A stretch of DNA of 64,000 nt from NCBI RefSeq assembly GCF_039533965.1, contig NZ_BAAAUN010000001.1, positions 1,772,950 through 1,836,949 of the forward strand, in the 5' to 3' direction. The translations under genes were made by a program, and so were the position numbers. Source of the DNA: Microbacterium luteolum (GTDB lineage Bacteria > Actinomycetota > Actinomycetes > Actinomycetales > Microbacteriaceae). A model generated the notes under the pieces. The model ran no database searches. It was not told where the DNA came from and saw nothing but the letters and a program-made list of their open reading frames with translations. Below are positions 1 to 7,936 of this stretch, one piece after another (the stretch's first letter is position 1; each line of letters begins with the position of its first letter).

Positions 1-980
1 TGCGTGTCGAGCTGGGGCCAGTCCTCCTCCGCCGAGCTCGAGACGAGCTGCTGCAGCAGGGCGAGGGCTTCGACCGCGACCTGCTCGCGCGGAACATGGA
101 ACCCGGTGAGCGCGCGGTCGCCGACCCGGTGTCCGCGCACCTCGGCGAGGGACGCGACAGAGAGGTCGCCGGGAGCACTGATGCCCGACTTCGACAGCGT
201 GTGGATCACGTCTTCCGCGAGGAACGAGTCCTCCGCGAACACGACGGTCGCCGCGCCGACGGCGTCGACGACGGCCGCGAGATCGGCCTCGCGGAGGTAG
301 TCGAACTGCAGCACCCCCGCGGCATCCGCCGCACGGACGGCTGCCATGCGGTCGTCCGCCGCCGGGCTCGTGAGGTCGTGGTGCACGTACACGGCGCGCT
401 CGTGCCCGAGCTGCGCCGCACGCTCGATCAGCGCGGTGGTCGGGGTGACGTAGTCGAGTCCGACGTAGGGCACCTTGGCCGCTGTCTCGTCGCGTCGACC
501 GACCGCGACGAAGGGGAACTGCTCATCGACGAGGCGGGCCAGGTCGTCGCCGTCCATCCGCTGTCCCAGCAGGATGCAGCCGTCGGCCAGCCGCAGGCGG
601 GTGTTCTTGTGGAACAGCCGCCGCGAGCCGTCCTCGACCGGAGAGCTCGTGAAGAACAGGAGGTCGCAGCCGACGCGCTCCGCCGCACGTTCGATGCCGT
701 TGAGGAGCGGCCCGTAGAAGTCCATGCTCTCCGGGGAGAGCGCCGCCTCGTAGGTGAAGACGCCGATGATCTGGTTGTCGAGACCGGCGAGTCGGCGGGC
801 CGCGGGATCGGCGACGTACGTGGACTGCTCGATCGCCTGCCTGACCCGCGCACGGGTCGCCTCGGGGATGCGGACGCTCGCTCCGTCGCGGTCGTTGAGC
901 ACCATCGACACGGTGCTCTGACTCACCCCGGCGATCTCCGCGATCTCGCGTTGCGTCACCTTGCGTGGCTTCGATGCCAT
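1..980 (-). CDS. LacI-family transcriptional regulator (3' end outside window)
   Basis: Translation from the ATG at 980 gives MASKPRKVTQREIAEIAGVS, a LacI-type N-terminal helix-turn-helix (residues about 8-30, with QSTVSMVLNDR as the recognition segment). A periplasmic-binding-protein-like effector domain follows (IIGVFTYEAALSPESMDFYG at about residue 70). The frame stays open to base 1, so about 326 residues are visible and only the last few are missing, given the usual 330-350. The gene is divergent from the exported glycosidase at 1146, and the shared gap holds repeated operator-like sites, so it probably represses that gene and itself. The effector is unknown; a sugar released by the hydrolase is the obvious guess. 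Confidence 0.9.
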   Translation of the reverse strand, partial: MASKPRKVTQREIAEIAGVSQSTVSMVLNDRDGASVRIPEATRARVRQAIEQSTYVADPAARRLAGLDNQIIGVFTYEAALSPESMDFYGPLLNGIERAAERVGCDLLFFTSSPVEDGSRRLFHKNTRLRLADGCILLGQRMDGDDLARLVDEQFPFVAVGRRDETAAKVPYVGLDYVTPTTALIERAAQLGHERAVYVHHDLTSPAADDRMAAVRAADAAGVLQFDYLREADLAAVVDAVGAATVVFAEDSFLAEDVIHTLSKSGISAPGDLSVASLAEVRGHRVGDRALTGFHVPREQVAVEALALLQQLVSSSAEEDWPQLDT

Positions 981-1000
981 CCTGACTCCTGACCGAGTGA

Positions 1001-1036
1001 TAATTCGTATTTGCAGGACGCTAATACGTATCTGCA
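1001..1036. promoter_or_regulatory. Two direct operator-like repeats for the adjacent LacI regulator
   Basis: TAATTCGTATTTGCA (1001-1015) and TAATACGTATCTGCA (1022-1036) match at 13 of 15 positions and start 21 bp apart, two helical turns. Both have the central CG typical of LacI-family operators. A weaker third copy, TGATACGCATGAGCA, lies at 1100-1114. The sites occupy the divergent promoter region between the LacI gene and the glycosidase gene. Assignment to this regulator is inferred from position. Confidence 0.6.
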
Positions 1037-1052
1037 ACTTTTGCAAATTCTC

Positions 1053-1082
1053 TTGACAACGCTCGGAGGCACTCCTCAGGAT
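1053..1082 (+). promoter_or_regulatory. Candidate sigma-70 promoter of the exported glycosidase
   Basis: A perfect TTGACA (1053-1058) is followed after 18 bp by CAGGAT (1077-1082), a weak -10. It lies just downstream of the two operator repeats and about 65 bp before the start codon. Confidence 0.45.
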
Positions 1083-1091
1083 GAGGAAACC

Positions 1092-1119
1092 GAATCTGCT
1101 GATACGCATGAGCAGATTC
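1092..1119. repeat. Inverted repeat in the glycosidase leader, possible third operator
   Basis: GAATCTGCT (1092-1100) and AGCAGATTC (1111-1119) are perfect 9-bp arms around a 10-bp centre that itself contains a central CG and pairs partly. It could be an operator downstream of the transcription start or a leader hairpin. It overlaps the third weak LacI-site copy. Confidence 0.5.
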
Positions 1120-1145
1120 CTCCCCCACCGACAGCAGGAGTGACG

Positions 1146-3455
1146 ATGACGTCAGCACCAGACCCCCGCACGCCCGGCCTCAGCCGCCGCGGCTTCCTCA
1201 AGGCCACGATCGTCGCGGGCGTCGTGCTCGTCGCGGAGGCGAGTCCTGTGACGGCTCACGCGGCCGCCGGCGACGTCACGCTGTCCGCGACCGGCATCAG
1301 CGTGCTGGCGAGCGTCGGCGGTCGCATCGCGATCCGCGACGCGAGCGGCGTCATCCGCACACAGGGCTCGAAGTTCCAGGTGAAGGATCGGCTCAGCGGC
1401 ATCCATGTCTCCGTCGGAGGCACCCCGAGCCTGGTCACCGCCCCCGACGGCGCCCCGGCGATCCGCATGGACTACACGTTCGACGCCGCGGCCGGACCGA
1501 CGACCGTCGTCGGACTGATCACCCTGTCGACCAACCATGCCCACCTCGAATGGGAGGTGCAGGGCGACGCGACGCTCGTCCCGGACGGCTTCCTCTTCAG
1601 CCGCGCGATCCTCGCCTCGACGGCGCCGGACGACTTCGTCGCGGTCACCGAATGGGTGCGCGACGACCGTGGCGGCATCCCGTACGAGGACACGGCCGGC
1701 ATCGCCCACGTCTCCACCTGGGGCGCCCTGCACGGCATGTTCCTCCTGGAGCGCTCGCGCCAGGCGTGGACCAACACGACCTGGGTGCACTCCCCCGGCA
1801 CCGCGCTGACCGGAGGCGGGTATCTGAGCCAGGCCGACTTCTTCTTCAGCGAGACCCGCCCGTCCGCGACGGCGACGATCGGCCGCGGCGATGAGCTCGG
1901 CATCGAACTGCGCACCGATCAGCCGTTCAACATCTGGGAAGGCGGCCAGACCGCATCGTTGACGGCCCTCGTCGCCAACGGCGGGTCCACGGCCAAGAAC
2001 GTGCAGCTGTCCTGGTGGGTGCGCGACTTCGACGGCACCGAGCTCGCCACCAGCACGGTGACCGTGCCGGTAAGCGCCGCCGGCACGGCGGAGCACACGT
2101 TCACGCTCACCGTTCCCGCGCAGGGGATCTCGCTGGCGGAGGTGACGGCGAGCGCGGGGACGGATGCCGCGTTCGCCCGCACCAACATCGCCGCGCTCCC
2201 TCCGCGCAGTCTCGATCCGAGCGTGGCGAGCATGTTCGGGATGGCGAACTATCCCTGGCTGCTGCGACCCTCCGCTCCCGCCGTCCTCGACCTCTGGCAG
2301 CGCGTCGGGGTCAGCCGCGTGCGGATCTCCTACGCCGGAGGCCCCGGTCTGCCGCCGGCGGACTTCGACGCACGGAGCATGCTCCACAACATCGAGCTGC
2401 AGCCCTCGCTGGAGGTCACCGACGCGGCCGCCGCGGACTGGGCGGTCGCCAATGTGACCACGGCGATCGCCGCCGGTGCCGAGTACTTCGAGATCGGCAA
2501 CGAGTTGAACCGGCCCTTCAACACGGGTGACGCCGCGCAGGCCTACATCGACAAGGCGCTCCGCCCCGTCGTCGATCGGGTCGCGGCGACCGGCTCATCG
2601 ATCAAGATCATGAACAACGGCCTCGCGGGGATGGACAAGCCCTGGGTGGAGAACTTCATCGCCGGGGGCGGCTGGGACCTCATCGACGCCTTCGCCTACC
2701 ACCCCGGCCGCGGCAACTTCACCCCCGATTACATCCCGGACGGCGATGACTGGGAGGAGTCGAGCAACGGCACTTACTGGAACTTCGCCGGCGGCCTGAA
2801 GCAGCTGAAGGCGCTGATGGACGTGCACGGCGAGAAGGAGATCTGGCTCACCGAGGCGTATGCGTGCACACGGCCGAACGGCTGGTGGAACGACACCTAT
2901 CGGCACGCCGCCGAGAACGTGTTCCTCACACTCGCGCTCGCGAAGGCCGAAGGCATCCGCCACGTGTGCTGGTACCAGTTCCACGACAGCGTGCTGGGAA
3001 ATCCTCAGGTCGCCGACCCCGAGAACGTCGAGTACCACTACGGCCTCATGAACCGTGACCTCAGCGCGAAGCCGTCGCTCCTGGCCTATGCGCACGCCGC
3101 GAAGACGCTCGACGGGGCGACCTTCCTCGGGAAGCTCGACCTCGGCGTCGTGAACGCCAAGGGCCTGCTGTTCGACACGCCCCTCGGGCATGCCGCCGTA
3201 CTGTGGAGCCGCGCCGACGGCTACCTCCTCAACACGGATCACGATCCCGCCGACTGGCACTTCGCCGCGCCCGAGGTCTGGGTCGACCCCTGGCCGACGA
3301 AGACGACCCTCACGCTGCCGGCATCCGGCGGCACCGCGTACCAGCTCGATGCGATCGGACAGCGGTCCGACCTCGCGGTCGCCTCCGGCACGGTCGACGT
3401 CGTGATCGACGGCGCGCCGCGGGTGTTCTACGGGCTCGACCTGGCGGTCGACTGA
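1146..3455 (+). CDS. Tat-exported glycoside hydrolase-like protein, clan GH-A type catalytic domain
   Basis: The ATG at 1146 is chosen because AGCAGGAG lies just upstream and the protein then begins with a Tat signal (SRRGFLK at residues about 13-19, a hydrophobic stretch, and an Ala-rich cleavage region). The 769-residue product has an N-terminal beta-rich region (about 45-340), a TIM-barrel-like region with FEIGNELNRP (acid/base candidate Glu453) and IWLTEAYACT (nucleophile candidate Glu570), and a C-terminal beta domain. The NE...TE pair resembles clan A families such as GH39/GH5, but I cannot assign the family. It is divergent from a LacI gene. Its substrate is presumably a polysaccharide or glycoside hydrolysed outside the cell. 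Confidence 0.75.
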   Translation: MTSAPDPRTPGLSRRGFLKATIVAGVVLVAEASPVTAHAAAGDVTLSATGISVLASVGGRIAIRDASGVIRTQGSKFQVKDRLSGIHVSVGGTPSLVTAPDGAPAIRMDYTFDAAAGPTTVVGLITLSTNHAHLEWEVQGDATLVPDGFLFSRAILASTAPDDFVAVTEWVRDDRGGIPYEDTAGIAHVSTWGALHGMFLLERSRQAWTNTTWVHSPGTALTGGGYLSQADFFFSETRPSATATIGRGDELGIELRTDQPFNIWEGGQTASLTALVANGGSTAKNVQLSWWVRDFDGTELATSTVTVPVSAAGTAEHTFTLTVPAQGISLAEVTASAGTDAAFARTNIAALPPRSLDPSVASMFGMANYPWLLRPSAPAVLDLWQRVGVSRVRISYAGGPGLPPADFDARSMLHNIELQPSLEVTDAAAADWAVANVTTAIAAGAEYFEIGNELNRPFNTGDAAQAYIDKALRPVVDRVAATGSSIKIMNNGLAGMDKPWVENFIAGGGWDLIDAFAYHPGRGNFTPDYIPDGDDWEESSNGTYWNFAGGLKQLKALMDVHGEKEIWLTEAYACTRPNGWWNDTYRHAAENVFLTLALAKAEGIRHVCWYQFHDSVLGNPQVADPENVEYHYGLMNRDLSAKPSLLAYAHAAKTLDGATFLGKLDLGVVNAKGLLFDTPLGHAAVLWSRADGYLLNTDHDPADWHFAAPEVWVDPWPTKTTLTLPASGGTAYQLDAIGQRSDLAVASGTVDVVIDGAPRVFYGLDLAVD

Positions 3456-3460
3456 TCAGA

Positions 3461-3490
3461 GCCGGGCCGGGCCGAGCCGGGCCGGGCCGA
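3461..3490. repeat. Tandem pentamer repeat (2 x 15 bp)
   Basis: Right after the glycosidase stop codon the sequence is six GCCGG/GCCGA pentamers, arranged as two identical 15-bp units (GCCGGGCCGGGCCGA). It lies between two convergent genes and ends 5 bp before the stop of the MetS-like gene. It could be slippage-prone; no clear hairpin with a T-tract is present. Confidence 0.8.
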
Positions 3491-3494
3491 CGAA

Positions 3495-3629
3495 TCAGAG
3501 CTCGACGGGCACCGGGGGCTCGTCGTCGGCTTGCTCGGGATGCCGGGCGAGATTCACGATTCCGGCGACGAGTCCTCCCCATACCGTGACCATGGCGATG
3601 ATCATGAAGACGATGGCTGTCGTTGTCAT
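3495..3629 (-). CDS. metS: MetS-type small subunit of an NSS-family amino-acid transporter
   Basis: This 44-residue ORF begins MTTTAIVFMIIAMVTVWGGL: one transmembrane helix of about 20 residues, then a short acidic, proline-rich cytoplasmic tail ending PVPVEL. It overlaps the symporter stop by ATGA at 3626-3629, so the two are translationally coupled. In Corynebacterium glutamicum, MetS is the small partner required by the MetP symporter for methionine/alanine uptake. The hydrophobic pattern, the WGG motif and the position all fit that family. Confidence 0.85.
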   Translation of the reverse strand: MTTTAIVFMIIAMVTVWGGLVAGIVNLARHPEQADDEPPVPVEL

Positions 3630-5248
3630 GCGACCGCTCCCTTCTCGTCGGTCTTCTGGATATGCACGGCACCCGTCTCGGGATCGGGGTCGTAGTGTTC
3701 GTCGACGAGGAAGTCGTCGTACTCCGGGTCATCCTTGGCATGGGAGCGCCCGCTCCACGGCAGGAGCGACAACAGGAACGCCAAGATCACGAGGGCGATC
3801 ACCATGCCCCAGCCGAACACGGCCAGGAACCAGGCCGGGTAGCCGCTGTAGGGCTCGGAGATCTTCGAGATGAGCTCGGTGACCAGCAGGTAGCCGAGCA
3901 CGATCGGGGCGAGCGCGCCGATCGCGATCTTCCAGATCATGCCGACCGTGAAGCTGGAGCGCCGGTTGAGGTGCTCCTGCAGCGCCGGGAGCTTGTGCAG
4001 CACCCAGGCCACGACGACGACCGCGACGAGCGCGACCGCCATGATCCCGAACGCGTTGACGAACGCATCCGCCGTATCGAGCACGGAGAGCGCCGTCGTG
4101 GTCGAGAACAGTGCCATCGAGATGACGGCGAGCGGGATCGAGACCGTGAGCGTGGTGCGGATGCGGCTCCAGCCCAGCTTGTCCTGAAGTGCTGCCACGA
4201 TCACCTCGAGGATCGAGATGAGCGATGTGATCCCTGCGAAGACCAAGGCGCCGAAGAAGAGCACGCCGATGATCGAGCCGCCGGCGGCCTGCGACACGAT
4301 CGTCGGGAAGGCGACGAACGCGAGACCGATTCCGGAGGTGGCGACGCCCGCCACATCCGTGCCCTGCGCCTGCGCCATGAATCCGAGGGCGGCGAAGACG
4401 CCGATGCCCGCGAGGATCTCGAAGCCCGAGTTCGCGAAGGCGACGACCAGCCCGGAGCCGGTGAGGTCGGTCTTGCGCTTGAGGTACGAGGAGTACGTGA
4501 CCATGATGCCGAAGGCGACCGACAGCGAGAAGAAGATGTGCCCGTACGCCGACGCCCAGACTCCCGGGTCGGCGAGCGCCTCCCAGTTCGGGGTGAAGAA
4601 GGCGTTGAGGCCGTCCATCGCACCGGGGAGAAACAGCGCCTGCACGACGAGGACCGCGAACATGAGCGTGAGCAGCGGCATCAGGATCATGTTCGCCTTG
4701 CCGATGCCTCGCTTCACGCCGAGCGCCATGATGCCGATCACGACCACCCACACGCCGATCAGCGGAATGCCGACGCCGGGAACGAAGTCGGTGGAGACGC
4801 CGACCTCGGCGACATCAGCCGACTTGAGGAAGTCGACGAAGAAGAAGCTCTCCTCGTTGCCTGCTCCCCACGTGAGCTGCGCCGAGAACCAGGTGTACAT
4901 CGCGGCCCAGGCGACGATGACGGCGTAGTACACGGCGATCACGACGCAGATGAGCACCTGCCACCAGCCCAGAGGCTCGGCCGCGCGATGCATGCGACGG
5001 AACGCGAGCGGCGCCGACCCGCGGAAGCGGTGGCCGATCGCGTAGTCGAAGAAGAGCAGTGGGATCCCGGCGGTCAACAGTGCGCACAGATACGGGATGA
5101 GGAACGCGCCGCCGCCGCCCTCATACGCGACGTAGGGAAAGCGCCAGATGTTTCCGAGCCCGACGGCGGAACCGATCGCCGAGAGGATGAAGACGTTCCG
5201 CGACCCGAAGGCCTCGCGTTTCGGGGACTGCGTCGTTGCCGTTGCCAT
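3626..5248 (-). CDS. metP: Sodium-dependent NSS/SLC6-family amino-acid symporter (MetP-like)
   Basis: The 540-residue membrane protein carries the NSS N-terminal sodium/substrate-site signature GSAVGLGNIWRFPYVAYEGG at about residues 26-45 and about 11-12 predicted helices. It ends in an acidic cytoplasmic tail (DDPEYDDFLVDEHYDPDPET). Family knowledge plus the coupled MetS-like subunit point to Na+-driven uptake of methionine, alanine or other small neutral amino acids. It is convergent with the glycosidase and back to back in orientation with no obvious local regulator; the LacI gene upstream belongs to the fructoside operon. Confidence 0.9.
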   Translation of the reverse strand: MATATTQSPKREAFGSRNVFILSAIGSAVGLGNIWRFPYVAYEGGGGAFLIPYLCALLTAGIPLLFFDYAIGHRFRGSAPLAFRRMHRAAEPLGWWQVLICVVIAVYYAVIVAWAAMYTWFSAQLTWGAGNEESFFFVDFLKSADVAEVGVSTDFVPGVGIPLIGVWVVVIGIMALGVKRGIGKANMILMPLLTLMFAVLVVQALFLPGAMDGLNAFFTPNWEALADPGVWASAYGHIFFSLSVAFGIMVTYSSYLKRKTDLTGSGLVVAFANSGFEILAGIGVFAALGFMAQAQGTDVAGVATSGIGLAFVAFPTIVSQAAGGSIIGVLFFGALVFAGITSLISILEVIVAALQDKLGWSRIRTTLTVSIPLAVISMALFSTTTALSVLDTADAFVNAFGIMAVALVAVVVVAWVLHKLPALQEHLNRRSSFTVGMIWKIAIGALAPIVLGYLLVTELISKISEPYSGYPAWFLAVFGWGMVIALVILAFLLSLLPWSGRSHAKDDPEYDDFLVDEHYDPDPETGAVHIQKTDEKGAVA

Positions 5249-5329
5249 GCGGGCGAGAATACCGGATGGGAGTTCATCTCACCGTCCTCCCGCGGCGGCT
5301 CGTGGTCGGCGGGACCGTGCCGTTCGCCG

Positions 5330-6355
5330 TCAGTCCAGGTCGCGTATCGACGACCGCGTGACGACCGGCATGGGAATCAGCACCGCGCCCAGGGGGAGCT
5401 CTCCGAGCAGCATTTCGACGGCAGTGCGCCCCATCACGTCGTAGGGGAGCCGCGCGGTCGTCAGGCCCGGCCGCTGGAAGCTCGCCAGCTCCTCGTCATC
5501 GAACGACGCGACGGAGATGTCGTCCGGGACCTTCAGTCCGCGCTCCGCGATCGCCTGGTACGTGCCGAACGCCACGCCGTCGTTGCCGGCCAGGATCGCC
5601 GTGAGATCGGGATGGGCGTCGAGCATCTCCAGGGTGCGGGTGTATCCGATATCGGGGTTCCATTCCGGAACGTCGACGATGAACGGCTGAACGCCCGCCT
5701 CGGCGAAGGCGGCGCGGATCCCGTCGAAGCGCGGCCCGATCGTGACCGAGTGCCGTGGAGACGAGACTGCGCGGGGATTGTTGCCGATCACCCCGACGCG
5801 GCGGTGCCCGGCTTCGGTGAGCAGATGCGCCATCGCGTGCCCGGCTGTGCGCTCGTCCGGCAGCACGGAGGGGTGCCCGGTGGTCGACGTCCCGTTCACG
5901 ATCACGACCGGGACGTCGTGCGGCGTCTGCGGAACCTCGATCATGCGGGCGCCGAGGAGTCCGATCAGGATGCCGTCGACGCGGCGGTCGATCATCGCCT
6001 GGATCTCGTCGGAGATGGTCGCGTCGTCGCCCTCCGTCTCGGCAATGAGCACAGTATGGCCGTGCTCCTTCGCCGCCGAGAGCAGGCCGCGGATCATCTC
6101 GGAGGCGTAGCGGGTCACGGTGATCTGATCGGAGATGAAGCCGAGCGTCTTCGTCTTCCCGAGTCGAAGGCTCTGCGCCGCCGGGTTCGGCCGGTAGCCG
6201 AGTTCCTCTGCGGCGGCCCTGACCCGTCGCGCGGCATCGACGGAGAGGCGCGAGCCCGGTCGATCGTTCAGGATCATGCTGACGGCGGCCTTCGACATGC
6301 CGGAGAGCGTGGCCACATCGGCGAGCGTCGGCCTGCGATCCACGTTCTTCGGCAT
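5330..6355 (-). CDS. LacI-family regulator of the fructoside operon
   Basis: The 341-residue protein starts MPKNVDRRPTLADVATLSGM, with the LacI HTH (SKAAVSMILNDRPGSRLS, about residues 20-38), then the hinge and a sugar-binding effector domain (TLGFISDQITVTRYASEMIR near residue 70). It is divergent from the binding protein, permease and GH32 operon at 6554. Paired inverted 13-bp sites flank the rightward promoter. The likely role is repressor responding to a fructoside or its product. The C-terminal part (VTRSSIRDLD) is complete. Confidence 0.9.
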   Translation of the reverse strand: MPKNVDRRPTLADVATLSGMSKAAVSMILNDRPGSRLSVDAARRVRAAAEELGYRPNPAAQSLRLGKTKTLGFISDQITVTRYASEMIRGLLSAAKEHGHTVLIAETEGDDATISDEIQAMIDRRVDGILIGLLGARMIEVPQTPHDVPVVIVNGTSTTGHPSVLPDERTAGHAMAHLLTEAGHRRVGVIGNNPRAVSSPRHSVTIGPRFDGIRAAFAEAGVQPFIVDVPEWNPDIGYTRTLEMLDAHPDLTAILAGNDGVAFGTYQAIAERGLKVPDDISVASFDDEELASFQRPGLTTARLPYDVMGRTAVEMLLGELPLGAVLIPMPVVTRSSIRDLD

Positions 6356-6423
6356 GGGCTTCCTCCCGTCGCGACAGTCCCAGCTTAGGCAGTGGCGGCT
6401 CTGCCGCGGAACCAGTGGTGATG

Positions 6424-6490
6424 AATTGATTCAGCAAAATCGTTGCAGGTTCGATTCCACGATGCTAGCCTCGGCGATGCTGAATCAATT
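6424..6490. promoter_or_regulatory. Operator pair bracketing the fructoside-operon promoter
   Basis: AATTGATTCAGCA (6424-6436) and TGCTGAATCAATT (6478-6490) are perfect reverse complements. Each is also part of a smaller imperfect palindrome. Between them lies a possible promoter, TTGCAG (6443-6448), 17 bp, TAGCCT (6466-6471), which would place one site upstream and one at the transcription start. They are best explained as binding sites of the LacI regulator encoded at 5330-6355. Confidence 0.65.
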
Positions 6491-6553
6491 TAGCTTTGCG
6501 GGTCGGGCATCGTTCCTCCGCCCGCGGAGTCAAGAAAAACAGGAGAGAACATC

Positions 6554-7936
6554 GTGGTTGATCTCACTCGCAGAGCCCTGTTCGGCGCGATCGGACTGGG
6601 GATCGTCGGCACCGTGGTTTCGTGGCCGCGGCTCACCGGCGCCGACATCCCCGGGCGCGGACAGGATGTCCTGACAGTCGCTCTCTTCGGCACCGCGCAG
6701 GATGCCGTGGCTCGTCAGTCGCTGGTGGACGGGTTCCAGCGCAAGCATCCCGGCATCGAAGTGCGCATCGTCGCCATTCAGGGACAGGACTGGAGCGAGT
6801 ACTTCGCGAAGATCCTGACGATGATCGCGGCGGGCACACCCCCGGATGTCGTCACGGTGGCGACCGAGGGCGCCCAGCTCTTCGCATCACGGCTGGCGCA
6901 CCCGCTCGACGATCTCGTGCGCCGGGACGCCGCGGAGATGCAGGAGTACTTCGACGACGTCAACCCGACTCTCATCGAGGCGTTCATGTATCAGGGCAGC
7001 CTGTTCCAGCTGCCCGACAACTTCAATGCGGCGAACGTCTTCTACAGCACGCAGGCCATGGAGCGCGCCGGGCTCGAACGCCCCGCCGACAACTGGACCC
7101 TGGACGATTTCTTCGCGACGGCCCGTGCGATGAAGAAGAGCGCTCCCGGTCAGTTCCTGCCGTACTTCTGGAACAACCGACTGTGGGGCGGCGTCGTGCC
7201 CTGGCTCTACGTCAACAACACCAGCTTCCTGCGGGAGGAGAAGGCGAGCGGCGGCGACTGGTTCTGGAACCGCTTCTACCCGGATCAGCCGGCACGGAGC
7301 GGAGGATACGTCTGGCGGCAGGCGGACGCACTGAACGAGCACGCCGTCGAGAGCTTCTCCGTGCTCGAGAGCATGGTCTCCGAGGGCCTCGCTGCGAACC
7401 CCGCCCAGGGCGGTGGGAACGAGCTCGTCTCCCTGTTCTCGACGGGATCGGTCGGGATGACCCCCGCCGGAGGATTCTGGGTCCGGGGCCTCGACGAAGC
7501 GGGCGTGGCGAACGATGCCTACGACGTGACGTACTTCCCACGGATGGCGGGTCAGCGTCACCAGTTCGGCGCCGGAGGCTACGCGATCATGGAGACCTCG
7601 CCGCGCAAGGACGAGGCGTGGGAGTGGCTCAAGTACTGCGTGTCCGTCGAGGGCATGACGATCGCCCACCCGAAGCCCGACTCGTCACTCCCCCGTCGCT
7701 CGCTCAATGCCGAACTGTACGGAGCCGGAGTGGGCCCCGACCACTGGCAGGTCTTCTACGACACGCTCGACAAGTTCCCCGACACCGGCCCCATGCCGGC
7801 ACCGCCGCAGCAGGCTGCCGTCGAGTCCGCCCTGCTCAAGAACGTCGTGTCGACCATCACGAACGGTCCGTCCGGCGTGCGCCGCGGCCTCGAGACCATG
7901 CAGCGAGACCTCGAGATCGCACTGGGAGGACGATGA
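6554..7936 (+). CDS. ABC sugar-transporter substrate-binding protein
   Basis: The GTG start at 6554 has AGGAGAG six bases upstream. The 460-residue product is an extracellular solute-binding protein of the CUT1 type (LTVALFGTAQDAVARQSLVD, then AGTPPDVVTV and a C-terminal GPSGVRRGLETM region). The N-terminus has a twin arginine and hydrophobic run (TRRALFGAIGLGIVGTVV) but no Cys for lipid attachment. That suggests Tat export or an uncleaved membrane anchor. It is the first gene of a four-gene operon ending in a GH32 fructosidase, so the ligand is probably sucrose or a fructo-oligosaccharide. Confidence 0.9.
   Translation: MVDLTRRALFGAIGLGIVGTVVSWPRLTGADIPGRGQDVLTVALFGTAQDAVARQSLVDGFQRKHPGIEVRIVAIQGQDWSEYFAKILTMIAAGTPPDVVTVATEGAQLFASRLAHPLDDLVRRDAAEMQEYFDDVNPTLIEAFMYQGSLFQLPDNFNAANVFYSTQAMERAGLERPADNWTLDDFFATARAMKKSAPGQFLPYFWNNRLWGGVVPWLYVNNTSFLREEKASGGDWFWNRFYPDQPARSGGYVWRQADALNEHAVESFSVLESMVSEGLAANPAQGGGNELVSLFSTGSVGMTPAGGFWVRGLDEAGVANDAYDVTYFPRMAGQRHQFGAGGYAIMETSPRKDEAWEWLKYCVSVEGMTIAHPKPDSSLPRRSLNAELYGAGVGPDHWQVFYDTLDKFPDTGPMPAPPQQAAVESALLKNVVSTITNGPSGVRRGLETMQRDLEIALGGR

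Noticed and set aside
1011-1145. Upstream ATG extension of the exported glycosidase
   Set aside because: It would put 45 residues before the Tat signal and run through the operator and promoter; the ATG at 1146 has a good ribosome-binding site.
3461-3490. CRISPR-like or IS-end repeat
   Set aside because: The units are contiguous pentamers with no spacers, target duplication or transposase nearby.
3623-6388. 921-residue open frame on the plus strand
   Set aside because: It is antisense to the NSS symporter and LacI genes, both with clear motifs; its composition is Arg/Asp/Glu/His-rich, as expected from a GC-rich shadow frame.
6448-6458. GGTTCGATTCC resembles a tRNA T-loop
   Set aside because: The flanks do not form a T-stem, and no acceptor or anticodon arm can be drawn; it lies inside the fructoside promoter.
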